A stretch of 64,000 nucleotides of DNA from Undaria pinnatifida (Eukaryota; Sar; Phaeophyceae; Laminariales; Alariaceae), in assembly GCA_012845835.1 (NCBI GenBank), contig JABAKD010000017.1, positions 3,501,367 through 3,565,366 on the forward strand. The letters run 5' to 3'. Of the stretch, positions 25,161-38,046 are shown piece by piece. How positions within the stretch are numbered: the first letter of the stretch is position 1; every line of letters begins with the position of its first letter. The notes under the pieces were generated by a model. It ran no database searches and was not told the origin of the DNA. It saw only the letters and a program-made list of their open reading frames with translations. The position numbers and the translations under genes were made by a program.

Positions 25161-25434
25161 GACGGGTGCCTTGATTGAGGTGTACCCTTTTCTTTCTGAG
25201 GCTCCTCGATTTTGGGAGCTTTGAGGACCCCTCCCAAAAACTGATTTGAGAAGAAAACAATAAAACTTCTGTCGGATGAAAAAATTCCATGGGGCCTAGA
25301 TCTGCAAAGAGAATAATTAATGCAAAAACAAAATCGTCTATTTTCGACGATTTTGGGTTAAATTAAGAAATTAAGGAGCCCCGTCATTCAGCAAAAAAGC
25401 CGAAAAAAGGTATACCTCTGGCATAGCATTCGTC
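25161..25434 (+). mobile_element. MITE family M1, diverged copy
   Basis: Left end GACGGGTGCCTTGATTGAGG and right end CTCTGGCATAGCATTCGTC are decayed, but the inner landmarks (GGGAGCTTTGAGGACCCC, CGGATGAAAAAATTCCATGG, GTCATTCAG) are clear. Confidence 0.7.
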
Positions 25435-25439
25435 CGGCT

Positions 25440-26930
25440 CACTCTGAGCTCAGGACAACACGAGACTACAACAACAGGATAGCGGGGTACCCCATTCCCA
25501 TTCAGTTGGTGTTGGCATCTCTGTGCGTGTACTGCTCATCATGTTGTGGTTGGGCGCTCGTTTGGATACAACGCCGGTCCAAACAATGCAACCACTCTAG
25601 TGATCAAGACGCCCAACAATAACAAGAAACTGAAGCGCACAGTTCCACAGGCTGTGCAGTTCTTTTGTGGGAGAGGGTGAGTGTTACACTCGCACTCCTT
25701 GTTAAGGAAGAAGTGTGGCTTGCGGATGCCTTAATAGTCCTGCAAGTATCAGCCGGAATGCTTCTCATTCCCACATGCTGCTTCTAGCAGGTGTCTACTA
25801 CCTCTCTAGTAGTACGTTATACTTTAGTAGTAGTGCCTATCTGCGATGATTGCGAAAGTGGTGTGAAGTTAAACGCGTTTGTAGCTCGTAGACTCCGACG
25901 GCTGGTCCGTTGGACCGCGTTCTGCGCGAGCCAAGAATGTAGACGGCACGGCCGCACGCTGGCGACGGACCCCGTCTGTGTGCGCGTCTGTTTGTACTGC
26001 TGTGCATGCCTTATGCTGTGGGCGCGTTGTAAACATGTATAACAAATACATGGCACATGGCAGGACATGTGTACGAAATCAGACAGAGATTTACCGATAA
26101 AATGTGCGGGAGATTTTAGTTAGAAGAAGTTGCAATCGTCATTAACTTCAGTATTATCATTTTTATAAGCCTTCCCGGAGTTTATTGATTCCTGCCGTAC
26201 TCAGCTTGTACACTCTGTTGATGATAGGTTTCTAGTGATTGCAGCAGTGCTCCTCATTGATTGCGCTATGCACACAGCAGTGAGTGCGTCAAAAGCGTGT
26301 GCATTTGCGGCTCAATTGCACTGGCCGCGGCCAAAGATGCCCGTTGATCCGCTCACCGAATGTGAAGACATCCTGACCGCAGGCTAGCGAGGATCCCGTA
26401 TATCTTCGTGCCCCTGGCCGCACACTATCGGTACTGCCAGTATGCTGCTCATGTTGTGGGCGCTTTCGGAAAAAAAATGATCCACACAATGCGGCCACAG
26501 AGTATAGGACAGGTCAAGGTGGAACAATAACAATCTGAACCTGGTGGGCTCTTTAAACGCTTTTATACAAGTTCTCCCAGTGGGGGGCCACTCTAGCTAG
26601 TAGTGTTCCTCAGTGTGATGGTGCTGGGCGGTGTCGAACGCGGTTGTTTGTGGCTCACATCCTCTGGTCGCGGCCGAGCATGCCGGTCGACCCGATCGCT
26701 GCGTGTCAAAACAGCACGACTGGGGGCTAGCGGCGGACCCCATTCGTGTTAATATAATTCCATAGTGTCTCTGGGCATATGTGCTGCTCATACACGTTGT
26801 GGACAAGGTGACAATCTTCGTTTTTCTGTGGTCTCTAAGAAGATGTGGTGCGCCCGAATTTGGATATAATACGGTCAGATCAGCATGACTGGTACAACAG
26901 GACAATCAGCCTGTCTGTCAGCACGACCGA
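25440..26930 (+). repeat. Four diverged tandem units of about 340-465 bp
   Basis: The landmark CTGCTCATxxTGTTGTGGG recurs near 25531, 25995, 26442 and 26781, each time preceded by a GCTAGCG...GACCCC(G/A)T block and followed by ACAATGCGGCCAC-like and ACAATAAC-like blocks. No open frame runs through the units. Part of the flank (ACTTCAGT...CTCCCGA) recurs at 26990 and again at about 38660. Confidence 0.65.
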
Positions 26931-27356
26931 GTAGTACACCTGAAGCATAAGATTCGGAGGCGTGTTGCTGGCTGCAGATTTCTTATTTAGGAAAGAGTGT
27001 GCATTCCACACTGACTTCAGTATCACGACTCCCGAATTCCGTGTTTTACTATATCAGTCTGACATTCTCATTTATCTGTTTCTGATGAAGATTGTATAAA
27101 TGACACCAGACGTCGACGCGTTGTGGCCTGTTTCTTGTCACCTGGGGCCCTATCCTGTTTTCGCTGGTATATATCTGGTTTGATGTAAAGGAAAGGAACA
27201 CCACCCAGCGATCATGTACTACACGCTAGTGTATGTTTTCATGATTTGAGCACCACTAACAAGCGCACCAGACGTGGACCGACATCTACAGGACCCCAAC
27301 ATCTTCGACGACACGGGGTTGGGGGGGAAAAACAGGGCGTACAATCGCACACTAGA

Positions 27357-28092
27357 AAATATTAATAATGTGAAAGGGAAGTACAGGCAGATATGTTGAA
27401 ACTAACAGTAGACCACACCACTACCAACCTATTACGCAGGGCATTTCGTGCCTACCTGCCGTCTGCATGATCGCCTGACAACCTTCAACAAACGCAGTAG
27501 CATATGACTACCGAAGTAACGCCATTAAGCGCGGGCACATCAAGCGCTCTTTAAAAAATAGGACGATTTGCACCTCTTCCCCTCGTGTTCAATAGTGGTG
27601 ACATATGCATAATATAGCATAACCACATCCGCTCGCTTGCTGTATCTGTAATATGTATCTCTGTCTTAGAAATGAATGGCAACCTCAGAGCCCCACACCG
27701 GCACAGTGAAAATCATGGGCGTAATTTTTTATCGTACATGAGCCAATAATAATAACGGGAAAAGGAACTACGGGAAGATAGGTTAGAATTGCGGCAGACC
27801 ACACTATCAACCTATTTCGTATCTTATTTTGTACTTACCGTCTGCATTATCGCCTCCCAACTTATGCCAAATAGATTATGACTAGACTAACGAAGTAACG
27901 TAAGTGAGCGCGGGTACACCAAGCGTTCCTTTCAAAACACTGACGATTTGCACTTCTCCCCCTCGTGCTCAACGGTGGTGACATTGATTGCATGATCACA
28001 TCACCTTGATTGTTGCATTTTGCAACATGTATCTCTTTCCTCTAATTAGCGATATCAGAGCCTCACACCGGCACGGTGAAATCATGATAATT
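27357..28092 (+). repeat. Direct tandem duplication, two units of about 370 bp
   Basis: 27357-27722 and 27745-28092 align end to end: AGACCACAC, CAACCTATT, CCGTCTGCAT(G/T)ATCGCC, CGAAGTAACG, GCGCGGG, GACGATTTGCAC, CCCCTCGTG, CAACATGTATCTCT and CACACCGGCAC in the same order. Roughly 75-80 percent alike by eye. No coding capacity seen. Confidence 0.82.
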
Positions 28093-28199
28093 ACATGGTT
28101 GTACCTATCGATTGAAATATTCTATCTTGCGATCCATCATGTACAATAACAAATTATGAAGCTATAACATCAAATCTGCTAGAGTAATAAACAATACCA

Positions 28200-29230
28200 G
28201 ACAGGTGATAAACGGGATATATTATTGCTACAACCGTCAGATTTGTTCCCTTCAAGGATTTAAAGATTCCGCGCACATATTGAAGTGTCCCACCCGCCCC
28301 CCGACTCCCGCCCCCCGCCCCTCCCCGATCCCTCTCGTCCAAACGCCCCACCTAAAATCAAAACCTGCCAGAGTAGTAAAGATTACCAGCCGGCTGAGAT
28401 CACCTCACTATCTTTCTAGCCATCCATGCCGTAGCTCCGATTCACCCCCCCCCCCCCCCCCCCCGCCCCGCCCCCTTTTTTCCCCCGTTCCCTCTGATTC
28501 AAACGACCCACCTAAAATCGAAATCGGCCAGAGTAATAAACACTTCTTCTGCGCAATTGATATCACGTCATCATCTTTCTAGCCATCCGTGACGTAGCTT
28601 AAATTCTGTATAGACCTAGCACCACGCATACATATAGCAAACCCCTACATTTATGCGACGTAAAGCTATTAAAACCCTTTTGCCCCCCCCCCCTCCTTAC
28701 CCCCTCGAGCTCTCCGCCCTCTCCTCATAACTGGTTGTACGACTTACAGGATATCCATAATAAACTGCTGGCGCATTCCTTCCAAAACCGTCAGATTTAT
28801 CCCCTTAAATGATTTATAGTTTCCATGAACATATTTGGAGTTGCCCCGCCCATTCCCCCCCCTCCCCCCCCCGCTCCCTCTTGTTCAAACCCATGCCCCC
28901 ACGCCCTTAAAAACTCCGCCCTCCCCTCACCGGTTATACGACCTACAGGATACATTTGATAAACTGATGCATTTCCTTCCACACAGCTGTCAGATTTTGT
29001 CCCCCTCAAAAACGGGTTGTAAAGTTTGCGCGCACAGACTGATTAACATCGCCATGTTGACCCTGATAGCTACACTGCAGTTGCAAGGGGAGTCGCCGAC
29101 TTATATCCTTAATGTGGACACACACAACCCGTAATACGCGCGATCGGAGTATCACGCACAGCTTGCAGAGATGAGTTTCGACAAAATCTTTGACCTCACA
29201 GCTGGAAATTGTATTTTTATTAATAAAACC
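28200..29230 (+). repeat. C-tract-rich repeat segment, copy 1
   Basis: Built from repeated modules: (T)ACGACTTACAGGATA, TGATAAACTGATGCATTTCC, CCGTCAGATTTATCCCC, a GTTTCCxCGCACA module and long C runs (up to about 19). Ends with AGCTACACTG...CGCGCGATCGGAGTATCAC and an ATG reading MSFDKIFDLTAG. The same chain occurs at 35.65-36.75 kb. Confidence 0.75.
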
Positions 29231-29234
29231 TGGT

Positions 29235-31083
29235 ATCCAGAAATTTCAAACTATACAGCATGCTGCATTCATACCATACTCGAACCATGGGCGGCAGTGG
29301 TCGGAGCCATGGGCGGCAGTGGTCGTTGTTTGTAGGATAGACTCGCTTGTCTTCTTGTTGTGTTCGCGCACCCAGTACGCTAGCACTTCCCTTGCTTTAC
29401 CTAAGATTAAAAGCGGCTGTTTTGGTTTACACTGTCTCACAGAGTTTAGACTAGCCTGTGACCACATAGTCTAATTTGTACCTGGTATCTCTCGATTAAT
29501 AGATGAAGAACCAGCACGGACACTGGGTGTACTACTGATGATAATGTCGTAGGGGATATAGTCTATAAGTGGAGCATTCATGTGAGGACAACGCAGACGT
29601 CGTTCGGTTGATCATCAGGGTTCAGGTATTGGCACCAGGGTCTAGCTGTTATAAAGCGCTTCGCGAGGAGTATCTTGCAACGGGATCGTACTGCAGCTAG
29701 CAGTAGTACCATAGTACCAGGTATTACAATAAACAGTGCCTGGTACGAGCAGCTTTGTTGTAATATTGCGCGGGAACCCGGCGAAAAAAGTGATGTTGAC
29801 TTGCTTCGGGATTGTTGGTTTTCAGCTAGCTGCTGTACGGGAACATTTCGTACTCTCGAAACGAACTGGGCGTTCATCGTATTTTTCTTGCACGCAACCA
29901 TCAGACGTGCACAGAATAATCAAGTATGCTGTAGATACTCAGTCATCTAAGGAGACCATGGCACAACGTACGTGCCAAAATGGCTGAATACCACGCACAT
30001 ATATATGTGTATTCTAGAAGAAGAGAACGCGACGTACGAGACTCCTATCGCGTATATCTGTACCCCGCTCCGGGAGGATGTGATTTTCCTGTACGGCTTT
30101 GAAGTTTGCACCCCTGGTCGTGGGGTGGAAGTAATATAGTCTACAACAAGACCGCACCGAGCATCGGACCTACGACAAACGGTTATTACAACAGCAGTGC
30201 AGGGTACAGCCGTACAGGGTACAGCAGTGTGTGTATTCCCTTGCACTGCACCCAGCGGCACGGTAGGTAGAGTATGTACCCCACGAAGTCGAACCAGGCA
30301 TCGGATCCGCGACAACCGCGCAGGGGCATGGAGCGCCCTGGGTACAATTTAGTCACTATTTATGAAGTCCAGGCTACTACTGACCAAACTAGCACGGAGG
30401 ATTCGACAGCAGTCCTACTGCACGTTGGGTGTTAGATATCATCTCCCTAATCCACAACCATACAGCAAACAGAGGACGGGCATGTACGGTACAGACTCGC
30501 GCCCAAGGGTGTGCGGCAGCGGTAGCAATGGGTTTAGATACTTTTGTGCCCATGCTGCACCCACAGACCCTTGCTGAACTGCGTAATCTTGATGAAGGAG
30601 ATCCATCTGCGGTCTGCACCAACGTTTCCGGGGGAAAACTACTACAAGTTAGTGTAGGATTTCCAGATATCCAGTATCAAAAGCGCGAGATCCTTGTCGA
30701 AGCTAGGCGTCGATTGCGAGATACCTGGAACCTGGTCCAGCAGCAGTGCTACTTTTCGCATTCATTGGCTGGTCCACGAAGACTGCAGCCCACGCAACGC
30801 GTGATCTTTCTTGGACAATATGGCAGGCGGTGCCATGCGCTGTAACAGCAGCTGTGCACCTATCTATACTATACTCCACCACTCCGCAAAAGCAAGCAAA
30901 GGCTTGCCCATGAGGCCAGGGAGTTCGAGAGAACGATACGTAAACTATATAAGGCCGAAATGTTCTGTGTCAGCGCTGCAGTGCCACTGTTGCTGTAGAG
31001 TTTAGTGCGTGTACTATTAATACTGCTGCAGAGTACAGTAGTGCGGGTACTACTATTAGTCTAATACGGTACCAAGATGCCGT
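29235..31083. other. Intergenic, nothing recognised
   Basis: Short frames only, none with a family motif or a consistent splice pattern. A short direct repeat GACAGCCGTACAGGGTACAG-like lies near 30195-30230. Confidence 0.5.
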
Positions 31084-31090
31084 ATATGCA

Positions 31091-31387
31091 TACAGACCGG
31101 TCGCCCCGGTGGCGTATCAGGTTATCCTCGAGCCTGGTATAGGTCGGTTTCGTGAGTTCGAATCCCCCGAGTGCATACTCGTATAAATTCGTGGGGAATT
31201 TTTCTTGCGCACAAATTGACTGGCGGAAAGCGCGAGAGCGTGAGTTATAGCAACACTCGATGAAAAATCGACGAGCAGTGGGATTGCTGAACCCTATGCG
31301 CGATAAAAATTGAAGGCAAGAACCGGGGAGGAGAAGGGATGACACCTGTGACCACGGCTTGTCCAGAAGCTGGAAAGTGAAAGTGTG

Positions 31388-31425
<38 letters not shown>
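31091..31425 (+). mobile_element. tRNA-derived SINE with poly-A tail, apparent target duplication
   Basis: The head contains an A box (TGGCGTATCAGG, 31110-31121) and a B box (AGTTCGAATCC, 31155-31165) spaced as in a tRNA gene, the internal pol III promoter. A body of about 220 bp and a 36-base A tract (31390-31425) follow. The 7-mer ATATGCA stands directly before (31084-31090) and at the end (31425-31431), a plausible target-site duplication. No protein is encoded; it would move using a LINE partner not seen here. Confidence 0.85.
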
Positions 31426-31428
<3 letters not shown>

Positions 31429-32637
31429 GCACCGCTGAAGTAGGACTCACCAACCACCCTTTCGCCTGTTGGTACGAGGGATAGGTGTGTCCTCGCTGCT
31501 GTCGCCTTTAATGTGTGGCCAGGGGGCGAGATGCGTGAGAGAGCGCCGCAGTTAGCAGTAGTAGCAGTAGGAGTGCTTGTGCCTGCAGAGGACGCGAGAT
31601 GTGTATTAATAGGTACGTGTTTTCTCGTACGGCCTGCCACAAAAATTGAATGTCCAGACTCGAGAGGACGATGATGGTGTGAGAGTTTCGAGTACCAGCA
31701 CGCCAGAAAAGTATATGCTTCTTGATTTCATTTGACTCGGGTCTGATGTATGCTTGACACGTTCCCAAACTGTTGAAATTGTCCAATTGAATAGTCAAGT
31801 TCCAAGGGTTTTCTCCACACAGTGGCAGTGTGCAGTGCCGTCGAAATACTGCGGAGGGCGACCTCGCACGAACAAGCATGCCCTCTCCGGCAGCGCGGCG
31901 CATCCCGATCTTTCGAATTGTTTATTCGACCTTTACAGACGTAAATATAAGTACCGATTAATCTATGTATTAATGCGCATATGATCCTTACATTTCATTG
32001 CATTGAAAGTCGTACGTTGCGGCAGGATACCTAATTTTGCGGCTAATTTGAGGCGCGTAAAATCACCCAATGGAAGACGACCTCTGCAACAGTCATTGCC
32101 ACGACTTGTTTGAAAACCTTTGCCACCACTAGAAGATTCTGCGCTGTTTCGTGTTCTGTCGTCTTTTAGGATAGCAGCAGCACGGTAACATAAACTTTCC
32201 ACCGGTGCCAGGAACCTGGTATCAGGTACCGCAAGACAGCAGTGCAACAACAACATGAGGAGGTGACATCTCTATCTAGCGAACGCCATACCTAGCGTGT
32301 GGCTTTCGGCGAAATCAAATGGTCTGGAAAATAGACTACAGCTATTGCTGTAGACTACAGCAGTATGTACGTCGCAGTCGGTGCGGATCTGTTTTTCGGC
32401 GGTAGTGAGGATGGTGTGGGCCACGGGGGGCCAGGGGACGCAGACACAACGGCTAGCACAATGCGTTCCCGGCATGCTCTTCTTGCGCTGCACCTTCGTT
32501 CCGCTACGCACGCCATCAGCATTGTAGTCAAAAGGCGGTCCAGTGCGCAGTTGTCGATAAAAATCGGAATAATTTTCTCCGGCCTGTTCGCGGGCACCGA
32601 CGCGACGCGCGAGATACCGGTCAAGTTGTGGGTCACG

Positions 32638-33064
<427 letters not shown>

Positions 33065-34351
33065 CACATTAACTAACCTCGCCCAGCCGGTTCGGTTTTG
33101 GTTTCTAGCAACTCGCGCGTTGGACCCGTGGACCCAGCTCGCGGACCCAATAGTTTGAACGCTTAAGTTACGGCTTCCTGCCCGAGAGTCTCGCTCGCGC
33201 TGACACTCCTCTGGTATCATATTCCACAGACATTGCAAATACAATAGACTTGTGTGTTTTAGCCAATGTTATTGTTCACGTTAGGTAACAGCAACACCAG
33301 AGTTTACCCTGTTCGCCCGGGTACATCCGGCGGGGATGATCACACTGACCTGTCACTGACCGTTCGCCCGGGTACCTGGTGGGTATTATTGCACAGACCT
33401 GATGATGACACTACTGGCCCTTACCGACGACCTGTTACCAGCCCATCATTTGGATGCAGAGACCCGGTTCTTTAGGTGTCTCCTTTTCGATATATTTTCC
33501 CTCAACATACGTACCTGTACCCCTGAAAACCCTGTGTTCCCCCCCCCCCCCTAAAAACATGGTTTAATCAATAAACAGTCTCCTACACACAAACGCCCGA
33601 ATATGTACTGAAATGCCGGAGTGGCCGGTTACCCGCAATAGTCGTGTTCTTGTACCGGCAAAAATCGGGTATCCAGGTACGTACGTGATTCTGCGGGAAA
33701 CTTGGGACATACCTCTGCCACGAGAACTGGTCATGGTACATACTACAGCTCTTACCCACCCCCTCGCTGCAGCCAGGCCAGATATCCCTGGGGGTAGACG
33801 CAAACTGCTCAGTTTGCTGGGTGGGGTTTTCTGTGCGGTAAGTTGAAGCAACGTGTCTGACTGCCTGACTGTAACAGCAGAAAAACCTAACAAATTTGCG
33901 GTAAAACGTTTTACCCGTGGGTTCGATGCCGTCAAATGATGTTGAACAATCGCAATGAAATGGATAAAAGCCCGCAGCAACACGGCAGCAGAGAACAGAA
34001 CACAACAATAATAGTAGCAGTCAGCTGGGCAGCACGCACAGACTTTATGGCATTTGCCAGTACCAGCAAGTGACTTGCCCATTTCATGCTGCGCCCTCAG
34101 AGCTCCCACCTCAGACACGCCTTCCTAAAACTCCTCTTCTTCTCGGAGAAAATTTTCCCGACTTTCTTTGCCCTTGTTTTTTCTTCTCGTTCTTGGCGCT
34201 CCCTCCCCCCCCCCGTTCTCTTCTTTTTTGTCGTCATTTTGCCGTCACTTTCAGAACTTTTCACGGGTCACATCAAACCTCGTGCGTCGGCGGGGCGGGC
34301 CGGGTCGGATCAAGTCACCTGACCCACACCGTGAGGATTCAAGAATTTTCT

Positions 34352-34880
34352 GACCCGACCCGACCCGACCCGACCCGACACGATCCGACCAGACCTGACC
34401 CGACCCGACCCGACTCGACCCGACCCGACCCGACCCGATCCGACCAGACCCGACCCGACCCGACCCGATCCGACCCGACCCGACCCGACCCGACCCGACC
34501 CGACCCGACCGACCCGACCCGACCCGACCCGACCCGACCCGACCCGACCCGACCCGACCCGACCCGACCCGACCCGACCCGACCCGACCCGACCCGACCC
34601 GACCCGACCCGACCCGACCCGACCCGACCCGACCCGACCCGACCCGACCCGACCCGACCCGACCCGACCCGACCCGACCCGACCCGACCCGACCCGACCC
34701 GACCCGACCCGACCCGACCCGACCCGACCCGACCCGACCCGACCCGACCCGACCCGATCCGACCCGACCCGACCAGGGACCCAACCCGACCCGGGACCCG
34801 ACCCGACACGATCCGATCCGGAACCCGACCCGACCCAACCCTTGACCCGACCCGACCCGACTCCACCCGACCCGACCCGA
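34352..34880 (+). repeat. CCCGA pentanucleotide array, about 530 bp
   Basis: About 100 units of GACCC, near perfect between 34500 and 34760 and decayed at both ends (GATCC, GACTC). Degenerate units continue to about 35520. All three frames on both strands stay open because a 5-base repeat gives a 15-base codon cycle without stops. Confidence 0.98.
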
Positions 34881-35649
34881 CCCTTAAGGCTCTGAATGAC
34901 CCGCGAAAGCAGGTCATGTCGAGGGTCGGATCACCTTGATGACCCGCGAGAGTTTTTCTCCCGACCTAAAAACTCGACCGGTGGGTCCGACTCACGGGTT
35001 GATACTTCGTGAAATATTTAATCTGTGTCCTTGTACCCCGCAGTGTGGTATGTGATCTGGATATGTAATGGGTATTTATTTGGCAGATCTATCTGTACAT
35101 AGTTATTCCGGCGTGTATTATTGTACGTATAGACTATGATCAAAAAGGAATGTCATCAACCCAAAGGTCCTCGGGAAAGCAATAGTAAGGTTTGAACGCG
35201 TTGGATCCGCGGATCAGACGTGCCAGAGTCTTACCCAGGGGTCACAAGAAGACGACTATCGGATCGAAGTGGCCTGACCTGTGACACGACCGGTATCTCA
35301 CGGGTCATGGCCCGACCCGACTCCGCCGGTTTTGAAAGCTTCTAACCAGATCCGATCCAACCCGACTCAAACCCGATTCAAACCTGTATGAGACTTCGAA
35401 ACATCTTAATAACCCGACCTGACCCGACCCGTGAGGTTTCAAGATCTTTTGACCAGACCCGGCCAGCCCGCGAGATTTCGAAAACCCCTTGACTCGACCC
35501 GTGAGTCGGTTGATGACCCCTTTTATAAAGTCCTGGTTGTTATGCATCTGTCGCGATTATCTCGCTCAGCTTTTACTTGTTTTCGATAATGATCACAATT
35601 TCGGGAAAATAATATAAAATGAGTTCTTGCTTCAATACCCCCACCCCTC

Positions 35650-36750
35650 CTTCGGTGCTCCGTCTCGAAAGGGATGCGTGGTCAACATATATTGGTCAAA
35701 TGGCTAAGGCAAGCAACAAATAAGTACGCCTGCCCCCCCCCCCCCCCCCCCCCCCCCTCCCCACTTCTCGATTTTCATTACAGTATTATTCTTCGTTCTT
35801 GTCGATTGTCTCTGATTTTTTGGGCAGTTTTTGGAACTTTGTTCGATTTTCGATATATAAAGATCAATAAACACTTCACGCGCACTGGATATCACCTTAT
35901 TATCTTTCGAGAGCCATCCATGCCGCTGCTTCCCCCCCCCCCCCCCCCGCCCCGAACGCCCCCTTCTTCCCCACCACCCGCGCCATCGCCTAGACCTAGC
36001 ATCACACGTACAACAAACCCCTCATCTAAAACCCTTCCTCCCCCCCCCCCCCCCCACCTCCCCACCCCCCCCACCCCATCCCACCCCGACCCCCTCAAAC
36101 ACTCCGCTCTCTCTCTACTCACTGATTGTACGACTTACCCCAGGATACACATGATAAACTGATGCATATACTTTCCAAAATCGTCACGTTTATCCCCTCA
36201 AAACAAGGTGCAGTTTCCACGCACAGATTGAGCTGCCCCACCCGGCCCACCCCCGCCCCAACCCCCTCCCCTATGATAAGCTGGTGTATTTCTTTTTTTC
36301 TTTTTTGATCTTTTCTAAAACCGTCAGATTTATCCCCCTAAAAGGATTTATAGCTTCCACGCACAAATTGCCCCCAACCCTCCCCCTTCCCCCCCCCCCT
36401 CCAACCCCGCTCGCTTTTGATCAAAACCAGCCCCCCACGTCCTTCAAAACTCCGCCCCCCCCTCACGGTTATTCGACTTACAGGATTCACTTGATAAACG
36501 GATACATTTCCCTCCACAGCTGTCAGATTTGGTCCCCCTCAGAAACGGGTTTTATAGTTTCCGCGCACAGACTGACTAACATCACCCTGTTGACCCTGAT
36601 AGCTACACTGTAGTTGTAAGGGGAGTCGCTGACCTATATCCTTAATGAGGACACACAACTCGTAGCACGCGCGATCGGAGTATCACACACAGCTTGCAAA
36701 GATGAGTTTCGACGAAATCTTCGATCTCACAGCTGGAGTGTATTTTCATG
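35650..36750 (+). repeat. C-tract-rich repeat segment, copy 2
   Basis: Same modules in the same order as 28200-29230, ending CGCGCGATCGGAGTATCAC then ATG reading MSFDEIFDLTAGVYFHVL. C tracts differ in length between the copies. Strongly C-rich on the plus strand. Confidence 0.75.
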
Positions 36751-37795
36751 TTTTAAAATATATAGACTATATATATATTCCGATTTTCGTTTTATGCGAT
36801 AGGCGTTCCTGTACAAAAAACTCGTACGAAAGCGTACGCATGCGTGCACGGTTTTATTTTGCGCTCATCATATAATGTGATTCGTGCGCGGACTACAGGT
36901 CTACCCTACACCCGCTTAGTTTGAGTTGATACAACACAAATACACACGCCAAACACAGCTCTTAGATCTATCTCATCCAGCAGCATTAGCATGTTGTCGT
37001 CGAGCATCAACTGCAAGGACAGAACAGCTCAGCGCACTCGGCCCCCAGAGCATCAACACCCGTAGTAGCTGCTGCTCGACAACGCAATCAGCTTAAGTAC
37101 GAGATGTCAAAGTTGACGAGGTCCAGAGCGCACAGGGTGTTCGCACATATTGTCGATTTTATACAGCTTGCGTTTTCCCTTGTTTTAGGGTGTGTGTCCG
37201 TCTTTCTGGTAAGTATCCAAGCACACCCCGTTGGTTCAGGTTCGTACGCACAGTACATGATTATTTATGCATCTACACGTCTTCTGCTGCTCAAATCATG
37301 CGACAAGCACTCTAGCTCCTGGGCTACCATGTTAGCATCTTCTGTCGTGGATCATCTACTACAAGCACAGCACCGCACATCGCAGTTAGCCCAGCACAAG
37401 CGTTGAACGGAGCAAACCATGCAGTACGTGATGTTCACGGCGAGACAATGCAACCCAAAGGGGACATATTTCCTGAGACCCACCACGTCGTCGAACACTT
37501 CTATAGCTCGCCGGGTGCTTGCAACAAAGCACACGAACACATCGAAATCTGCCCTGCCAAAATCGTATTCAAAATAACAAACAGCAGCTAGCGGGTGATT
37601 CTCGAAGGTCTTGCCTTCTTTCCGGCCCTTTAAGATGCAACACTGCTACTCTTCCCTCCGCGTTTTTATCTTCCGTAGGCGTGCGTCGTGGACGGATCAT
37701 ACTACTGTACTAGTGTATTAAATCATTCCCAGCGTTCTTCTAGTTGTATTTTTGGATATTACGCGTAATCATGGCTACCCCGGCCCCAGCTTCAA

Positions 37796-38046
37796 GTCGT
37801 TCTACGGTAGCCCCCCCAACTTTTCTTTAACGAAATCGCAGGTTTCAAAACCAGCTCCTGGTCGTATCTCCTGAATACGGTGTCCCTCGATACCCCGACG
37901 TCATCGATCGATAGGCCTCTGCACACAAGGAAATATACATGGATACTTTTGTTTCAATAGTATCCTTCTTTGTGTCGAGCAGCCGCATGATGAAACGTTC
38001 ATTAATGAAAACCGTTGATTTTGGGGGGGCTATCGTAGAATCAGTC
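37796..38046 (+). mobile_element. MITE family M2, full copy in intergenic block
   Basis: 251 bp, AGTCGTTCTACGGTAGCCCC to GGGCTATCGTAGAATCAGTC. Very close in sequence to the 5844-6089 copy 32 kb away, in the same orientation. Confidence 0.87.

Noticed and set aside
34070-34939. 289-codon frame on the plus strand and two frames of about 190 codons on the minus strand
   Set aside because: Produced by the CCCGA pentanucleotide array; the peptide is only a DPTRP or GRVGS repeat.
37104-37406. 100-codon frame with one hydrophobic stretch and an internal GTAAGT donor
   Set aside because: A single hydrophobic segment and one good donor are not enough; no upstream or downstream exon could be paired with it.
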